From contig CAKTRT010000001.1 of the NCBI GenBank assembly GCA_934597535.1, forward strand, positions 1 to 64,000: a stretch of 64,000 nt of DNA. The letters are read 5' to 3'. Every line of letters begins with the position of its first letter. Position 1 is the stretch's first letter. The notes beneath the pieces are model-generated. The model had not been told where the DNA came from, made no database searches, and worked only from the letters and a program-made list of their open reading frames with translations. Source of the stretch: an uncultured Oscillospiraceae bacterium (lineage in GTDB: Bacteria > Bacillota > Clostridia > Oscillospirales > Oscillospiraceae). This document shows positions 59,627 to 64,000 of the stretch, one piece after another. Made by a program: the position numbers and the translations under genes.

Positions 59627-59655
59627 TAGTTTGGCTCATAGAAAATCGGATATGC
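59627..59655 (-). promoter_or_regulatory. Candidate sigma-G promoter of the spore-protein gene
   Basis: On the minus strand GCATA (59651-59655) and CAAACTA (59627-59633) are 17 bases apart, close to the forespore sigma-G consensus (GHATR, then CATNHTA). It lies 64 bases upstream of the ATG. Confidence 0.5.
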
Positions 59656-59693
59656 GCGTATTTTGCTGGTAAGTTTTTCAGCCGCTGTGCGAT

Positions 59694-59722
59694 TTGACAA
59701 TCCCTTCCGTTTCCTCTATAAT
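59694..59722 (+). promoter_or_regulatory. Consensus sigma-A promoter
   Basis: TTGACA (59694-59699) and TATAAT (59717-59722) are both perfect and 17 bases apart, 31 bases before the TIGR04255 start codon. Confidence 0.85.
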
Positions 59723-59753
59723 TAACGCAGAATTTTTTCGGAGGTACCGCATC

Positions 59754-60542
59754 ATGATCTCTTCCGACAATCGCCGCTATGCATATCAGAACGCCCAGCT
59801 CATCGAGGTTATCTGCCAGCTGCGTTTTCCCACCATCCTCTCCATCGACACGCGCGAGCCTGCCGACTTTCAGGAGACTATCCGCGCAGCGTTTCCGCGC
59901 TACCAGTGTCAGGTGGAGCAGCTCCCTGCTGCAAACGGCGCGCGGCCGCAGACGGTGAACAACCACACCTTCCTCTCTGACGACGGCAGCTGCAAGCTAA
60001 GCCTGACCAAGGATTTTATCGCCCTTTCCACCATGCGCTACTCGCATTGGGAAGATTTCGCCGCGCGTCTGGATGAGCCGCTCGGGCAGTTCATCCAGAT
60101 CTACCGTCCCGCCTGCTTTGACCGCATCGGCCTGCGCTATGTCAACGCTTTTTCGCGCGAAAAGCTGTCGCTCACGGGCCGCCGCTGGAACGACCTGCTG
60201 CAGCCGTGCTACCTCGGTGTGCTCGACGAGGATGAGATCGACGAAGCGAGCGTCATCAAATGCTCGGTAGATATCGAGCGCAGACTCGACAGCCGCGCCG
60301 CACTCAAGCTGCACGCAGGTCCCGGCTTTGTGCAGCGCAACATCCGCAGCGGCAATCAGATCCAGCAGGTGCAGGAAAAGGAAGTGCGCTTCATTTTCGA
60401 TCAGGACATCTATTCCGGCGCAAAGGTCAAGGTCGCAGCTGTGGCGGAAACGCTCGAAATGCTCCACGGACACGCCGACAGCGTGTTTTCCGACGCGATC
60501 ACCACCGTGCTCCACGATGCGATGGAGCCGGTCTGCCTGTAA
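59754..60542 (+). CDS. TIGR04255 family protein
   Basis: The 262-residue protein matches the TIGR04255 family: an N-terminal strand with AQLIEVICQLRFPTI, the central SLTKDFIALSTMRYSHWEDF, and a long C-terminal block CFDRIGLRYVNAFSRE followed by a predicted beta-rich end. The family is widespread, often near phage or defence genes, but its function is unknown. CGGAGG lies nine bases before ATG 59754. An upstream in-frame codon falls exactly on the -35 box of the promoter and is not used. Confidence 0.82.
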   Translation: MISSDNRRYAYQNAQLIEVICQLRFPTILSIDTREPADFQETIRAAFPRYQCQVEQLPAANGARPQTVNNHTFLSDDGSCKLSLTKDFIALSTMRYSHWEDFAARLDEPLGQFIQIYRPACFDRIGLRYVNAFSREKLSLTGRRWNDLLQPCYLGVLDEDEIDEASVIKCSVDIERRLDSRAALKLHAGPGFVQRNIRSGNQIQQVQEKEVRFIFDQDIYSGAKVKVAAVAETLEMLHGHADSVFSDAITTVLHDAMEPVCL

Positions 60543-60553
60543 GGCTGCCCGCG

Positions 60554-61078
60554 ATGAAAGAGAACACGCATGAGCTGGCGCTCAGCGGTATGTTCTGCGC
60601 GCTGGCTGTCGCCTTGCTGTGGATGAGCGGCATCCTGCCGCTGGCGACCTACGGCTTTCCCATCCTCGCCTCGCTGGCGCTGCTGCCCGTGCGCGAGGAA
60701 TGCCGCGCCAGCTATGCATGGAGCTGCTTTGCCGCTGCAGCGATCCTCGGCCTGCTGCTGTGCGCGGATCCGGAAGCAGCGCTGCTGTTCTGCTTCCTTG
60801 GCTACTATCCGCTGCTCAAGCCGCGTTTCGACGCGCTCTCCTCCCGCACAGCGCGGCTGCTGTGCAAGTTGGCGCTCTGTGCCGTCACGATGGGCGTCAT
60901 GTACGCGCTCCTTATTTTTGTACTGCGGCTGCCCGCTGTAGTGGAGGAGCTCTCCGGAACGGCGCCGTGGCTGCTGTGGGCAACGGCGGCAGCAGGACTG
61001 CTGCTCTTTTTGATCTACGACCTGCTCATCGACCGCCTTGCGGCGGTCTACCGCAGCCGCCGCAAAAAACGTGGGTAA
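60554..61078 (+). CDS. Small integral membrane protein of unknown function
   Basis: The 174-residue protein has five to six hydrophobic segments (for example LALSGMFCALAVALLWMSGIL and LCKLALCAVTMGVMYALLIFVL) and ends in a basic tail, YRSRRKKRG. It resembles ECF S-component-like or DUF2232-type helical bundles in size, but I cannot assign a family. It starts 11 bases after the TIGR04255 gene with only a weak AAGG ribosome site, which suggests coupling to that gene. Confidence 0.7.
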   Translation: MKENTHELALSGMFCALAVALLWMSGILPLATYGFPILASLALLPVREECRASYAWSCFAAAAILGLLLCADPEAALLFCFLGYYPLLKPRFDALSSRTARLLCKLALCAVTMGVMYALLIFVLRLPAVVEELSGTAPWLLWATAAAGLLLFLIYDLLIDRLAAVYRSRRKKRG

Positions 61079-61127
61079 AGTGGATAAATTCTTCCCTGTT
61101 TTGTTATTCATCCCGCCAAAAGCATGA

Positions 61128-61168
61128 ACAAAACGCAATTTTTCATTGAAAAAATTGCGTTTTGTTTT
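61128..61168 (+). terminator. Terminator after the membrane protein gene
   Basis: ACAAAACGCAATTTTT pairs perfectly with AAAAATTGCGTTTTGT across a short loop, followed by TTTTA. It lies 50 bases after the stop codon. Confidence 0.85.
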
Positions 61169-61374
61169 ATAGTATATTCAGGTAAGCTATTACCTTTCCA
61201 TTCCCTTCCGCCCGCGCTTACTCCACCTCAACGTAACGCCCGCGGAAAATACAGAAGGAGGAAAGCGTTCCGCCGGACCGGCGGTGCGGCAGTGTGGAGA
61301 CCTGCCGTAAAGCAGTGCGCGCAAGCGGCTGCGAGGCTCTGCATCGCGGAGGCGGCAGGGCTGCGGTCCTATCT

Positions 61375-62592
61375 ATGGCAGAGGTCATTCTGAAAAACAT
61401 CAAGAAGGTATACCCCAACGCCGAGCCGAAAAAGAAGAAAAAGGACAAGGAAGAAGCGCCCGAGAAGAAGTATAACCTGCAGGTCACCGACGAAGGCGTC
61501 GTTGCGGTGCAGGAGTTCAGCATTGATGTTGCCGACAAGGAGTTTATCGTTCTCGTTGGCCCAAGCGGCTGCGGCAAGTCCACCACGCTGCGTATGATCG
61601 CAGGGCTTGAGGAGATCAGCGGCGGCGAGCTGTATATCGACGGCAAGCTCATGAACGATGTTGCTCCCAAGGACCGCGACATTGCCATGGTCTTCCAGAA
61701 CTATGCGCTTTACCCGCATATGACGGTTTACGAAAATATCGCTTTCCCGCTCAAGCTGAAAAAGCTCAGCGAAACGGACGCCAACGGCAAGACCGTCCAT
61801 AAGAAAATGCCCGCCAGTGAGATCGACCGCCGCGTGCGCGAGGCGGCTGAGATCCTTGACATCACCCAGTTCCTCGACCGCAAGCCCAGGGCGCTCTCCG
61901 GCGGTCAGCGCCAGCGCGTAGCCATCGGCCGCGCTATTGTGCGCAGCCCCAAGGTGCTGCTGATGGACGAGCCGCTGTCAAACCTCGACGCCAAGCTTCG
62001 CAACCAGATGCGCGCGGAGATCATTAAGCTGCGCGAGAAGATCGACACCACGTTTATCTACGTCACGCACGATCAGGTCGAAGCGATGACGCTCGGCGAC
62101 CGCATCGTCATCATGCGCGACGGCTTTATCCAGCAGATCGGCACGCCGCAGGAGGTCTTCAACCATCCGGCCAATTTGTTTGTCGCGGGCTTTATCGGTT
62201 CGCCGCAGATGAACTTCTTTGAAGATTGCGCGCTGACCAAGACTGCGGACGGCTACTCTATCACCGTTCTGGGGCACACTGCCGCGCTCACCGCCGCGCA
62301 GAGCGAAAAGCTTGCTGCCGCAGGCGTGGAAAGCCGCAGCATCACCGTCGGCGTACGCCCGGTACACGTTTTGCTCGGCAATGACGGCATTGATGCGGAG
62401 GTCGATGTCAGCGAGCTGATGGGCAGCGAGCTGCATCTTCACCTAAACGCGGGCGGACACGATGTCGTCGCAGTCGTCCCCACCGCCAACATTGATACCG
62501 GCGCCTATGCGCGCCACACGGCGGTGAAGTTCAGCTTTGATCCCCGTCTTGTGCATCTGTTTGATCCCGATTCTGAAAAGAATCTGATTTGA
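61375..62592 (+). CDS. ugpC: Multiple-sugar ABC transporter ATPase, UgpC/MsmK type
   Basis: The 405-residue ATPase has Walker [10 protein letters not shown] (62-70), signature [14 protein letters not shown], Walker [14 protein letters not shown] and switch histidine VTHDQVEAM, then a C-terminal TOBE/MOI domain. A lysine-rich insert ([18 protein letters not shown], about residues 19-36) sits in the first strand region, as in other clostridial UgpC proteins. It can energise several sugar importers and is the likely ATPase for the permeases at 54080-55899, which lack one. The start is unsure: no good ribosome site lies next to ATG 61375. Confidence 0.92.
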   Translation: MAEVILKNIKKVYPNAEPKKKKKDKEEAPEKKYNLQVTDEGVVAVQEFSIDVADKEFIVLVGPSGCGKSTTLRMIAGLEEISGGELYIDGKLMNDVAPKDRDIAMVFQNYALYPHMTVYENIAFPLKLKKLSETDANGKTVHKKMPASEIDRRVREAAEILDITQFLDRKPRALSGGQRQRVAIGRAIVRSPKVLLMDEPLSNLDAKLRNQMRAEIIKLREKIDTTFIYVTHDQVEAMTLGDRIVIMRDGFIQQIGTPQEVFNHPANLFVAGFIGSPQMNFFEDCALTKTADGYSITVLGHTAALTAAQSEKLAAAGVESRSITVGVRPVHVLLGNDGIDAEVDVSELMGSELHLHLNAGGHDVVAVVPTANIDTGAYARHTAVKFSFDPRLVHLFDPDSEKNLI

Positions 62593-62644
62593 ATTATGCC
62601 ATCCCCAAGGGGATGGAGGGTTGCAGCGCTGCGCGCTGCACGGG

Positions 62645-63207
62645 CAAAGGGGGTATTCTCTTCTCGAAGAGAATACCCCCTTTGAATCCCCCAGAGAAGG
62701 ACGAGGGGAGTCTCCCTCGCCCCCCCGACATTGGCAGTTTGGCACTTGAAGAACTGCTCGGCCTGCGGAATCAGGTGCGGTGTACATGGCTTCGCCATGA
62801 ATCCCTGCGTCTCGTTACCGATCGCAACCGCGCCTTACTATCGTGAGGCGCGAGTGACGTTATCTCGGCGGCAGACTGCGTGTCGAATGCGGCATTGCTG
62901 CGCTCGCCGCATTGATTAGCACTCCGGTAGGTGGAAATTAGTTTGCACTCCTACAAGATGAGCAGAGCGGCACCCGCAAGGGGTGTACCGCATCCGTAAG
63001 GCGGCAAAGCCGCCAACGGCTGCGCAACAGCGGATAATAGAAGCAGAGGCAAATCGTCTTGCAATGCTAAACGCGGCAAAGCCGCGCGCAGGCAGCTGCA
63101 TTCCGGAGGCTCAAAGATTGTTCAAGCTCCAAACTGCCAATCTAAACCTTTCTCTTGGGGGATCTAAAGGGGGCCATTCTCTTTTGCGAAAGAGAATGGC
63201 CCCCTTT
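62645..63207. repeat. Gene-free region bounded by two related 19-bp hairpins in opposite orientation
   Basis: At the left, a 19-bp perfect hairpin (62645-62684) holds GGGGGTATTCTCTTC; at the right, another 19-bp hairpin (63166-63207) holds GGGGGCCATTCTCTTT. Inside them the sequences ATCCCCCA and ATTGGCAGTTTGG occur near the left end (62686-62741) and again, inverted, near the right end. The 480 bases between hold only weak frames without ribosome sites. This looks like a small repeat element or a decayed insertion; the hairpins also serve as terminators for ugpC and proS. Confidence 0.6.
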
Positions 63208-63260
63208 GCCGTTCCCCTGCGACGCGCAGGGAACTATATCATTCGATAGAAAGATAATAC

Positions 63261-64000
63261 TTAATAGGCAACGCCCCAATAAATATCCGTCGTGCATTCC
63301 TTGCCGCAGCAGACGCACTTGCCGGTGGTGCCGCTCTGCTTGAGGGGCATGCAGCGGGAGGAGACGCCCGCGGCTTCCTTCATCTTGAGCTCGCACTCGA
63401 GACTGCCGCACCACTTGGTGCGGGCGAAGCCGCCGCGGCCGGAGGCCATTTCCTTGACCTCATCGATGGTTTTTAAGTCGAACGTGTTGTCCTCGAGATT
63501 CTTTTCCGCCACGGCGTACATGTTGTCGTGGATGGCGTCGAGCAGCGTCTTGATCTCATCGACGATGCCGTCGATCTTCGCCGTGACCTTTTCGCCGTTG
63601 TCGCGGCGGACGAGGCAGCAGTTGCCCTCGGCCAGGTCGCGGGGGCCAAGCTCGAGCCGGATGGGCACGCCGCGCATCTCGTACTCGGCACACTTCCAGC
63701 CCATGGACTGGTCACTGTCGTCCAGCTTAACGCGGACGTCGGCGGCGATGAGGTCCGCCATCACGCTCTTGGCGGTCTCGAGCACCTCGGGATTCTTGTG
63801 CGCGGCGATAGGCACGATGACGACCTGCGTGGGCGCGATGCGCGGGGGCAGGACAAGGCCGTTGTTGTCGCCGTGGGTCATGATGACCGCGCCGATCATG
63901 CGCGTGGTGGATCCCCAGGACGTCTGGAACGGGTACTGGAGCTTGTTGTCGCGGCCGGTGAAGGTCACGTCGTAGGCGCGGGAGAACTTGTCGCCAAAGT
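63261..64000 (-). CDS. proS: Prolyl-tRNA synthetase, C-terminal part (5' end beyond the window)
   Basis: The visible 246 codons run from DKFSRAYDVTFTG, through the class II motif-3 region (TSWGSTTRMIGAVIMTHGDNNGLVLPP), the anticodon-binding domain (QVVIVPIAAHKN, LDDSDQSMGWKCAEYEMRGVPIRLELGPRD) and a C-terminal zinc-binding domain (GFARTKWCG, SSRCMPL, CVCCGK) ending in the conserved Tyr. This is the shorter eukaryote/archaea-type ProRS found in many clostridia. The frame is open to the end of the window, so the gene starts outside it. Confidence 0.93.
   Translation of the reverse strand, partial: FGDKFSRAYDVTFTGRDNKLQYPFQTSWGSTTRMIGAVIMTHGDNNGLVLPPRIAPTQVVIVPIAAHKNPEVLETAKSVMADLIAADVRVKLDDSDQSMGWKCAEYEMRGVPIRLELGPRDLAEGNCCLVRRDNGEKVTAKIDGIVDEIKTLLDAIHDNMYAVAEKNLEDNTFDLKTIDEVKEMASGRGGFARTKWCGSLECELKMKEAAGVSSRCMPLKQSGTTGKCVCCGKECTTDIYWGVAY

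Noticed and set aside
62983-63249. An 88-codon frame in the gene-free region before proS
   Set aside because: It has no ribosome site, crosses the right-hand hairpin and shows no recognisable domain; it is more likely part of the repeat element.

Overview
The window is about 64 kb of a GC-rich (around 60%), gene-dense bacterial chromosome. Several features point to an anaerobic, spore-forming, high-GC clostridium of the Oscillospirales type: a trimeric [FeFe]-hydrogenase (HydABC), an alpha/beta-type small acid-soluble spore protein, SpoVAC, clostridial AGGAGG ribosome binding sites with some GTG and TTG starts, a selenocysteine-using SelD, and group-specific families (DUF1653, DUF4430, DUF5662, UgpC with a lysine-rich insert). 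The taxonomic call is inference. I see no rRNA, tRNA, CRISPR array, prophage or transposase gene.

Layout. 1-850: DUF1653 and YgjP genes. 893-5629: a selenium cassette (TusA-like, YedE, DUF3343, a cysteine desulfurase/selenocysteine lyase-type enzyme, YedF) divergent from selD, whose active-site codon is an in-frame UGA (4634-4636) followed by a plausible bacterial SECIS hairpin. 5909-9982: hydC-hydB-hydA. 10191-11739: two-subunit L-serine dehydratase. 11914-19478: GNAT, cysS, pgsA, rimO, recX, recA, prmC and a DUF1385 gene, all on the minus strand. 19546-23050: a lipoprotein, response regulator and histidine kinase operon. 23320-26253: an S-layer-anchored phosphodiester glycosidase. 26371-29321: hemW, spoVAC, a CmpB-like membrane protein and a uracil-DNA glycosylase.

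29397-32481 holds the most striking regulatory locus: a consensus promoter, a 34-residue leader peptide with seven Tyr and two Phe codons in a ten-codon stretch, a strong terminator, and then a three-gene ABC importer. This looks like ribosome-mediated attenuation sensing tyrosine/phenylalanine. 32553-38903: a lipoprotein, a LUD-domain protein, YitT, ParC, then a DUF4430 protein and an ECF S-component behind a cobalamin riboswitch, and an HTH/zinc-ribbon regulator. 39146-41861: iscS-iscU-mnmA. 41911-44507: an unknown membrane protein and CstA.

44782-50510 is a threonine/aspartate-family region: thrC-thrH leftward, hom-aspartokinase-asd rightward. ThrH, not ThrB, is the only candidate here for making phosphohomoserine. 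50600-51304 is a ferredoxin-like protein. 51431-57426 is a LacI-controlled glucan-uptake operon (binding protein, two permeases, MalQ). Its likely ATPase, UgpC/MsmK, lies separately at 61375-62592. 57536-61078 holds a radical SAM protein, DUF5662, the spore protein, a TIGR04255 protein and a small membrane protein. 62593-63260 is gene-free and bounded by two related 19-bp hairpins in opposite orientation. The window ends inside proS.
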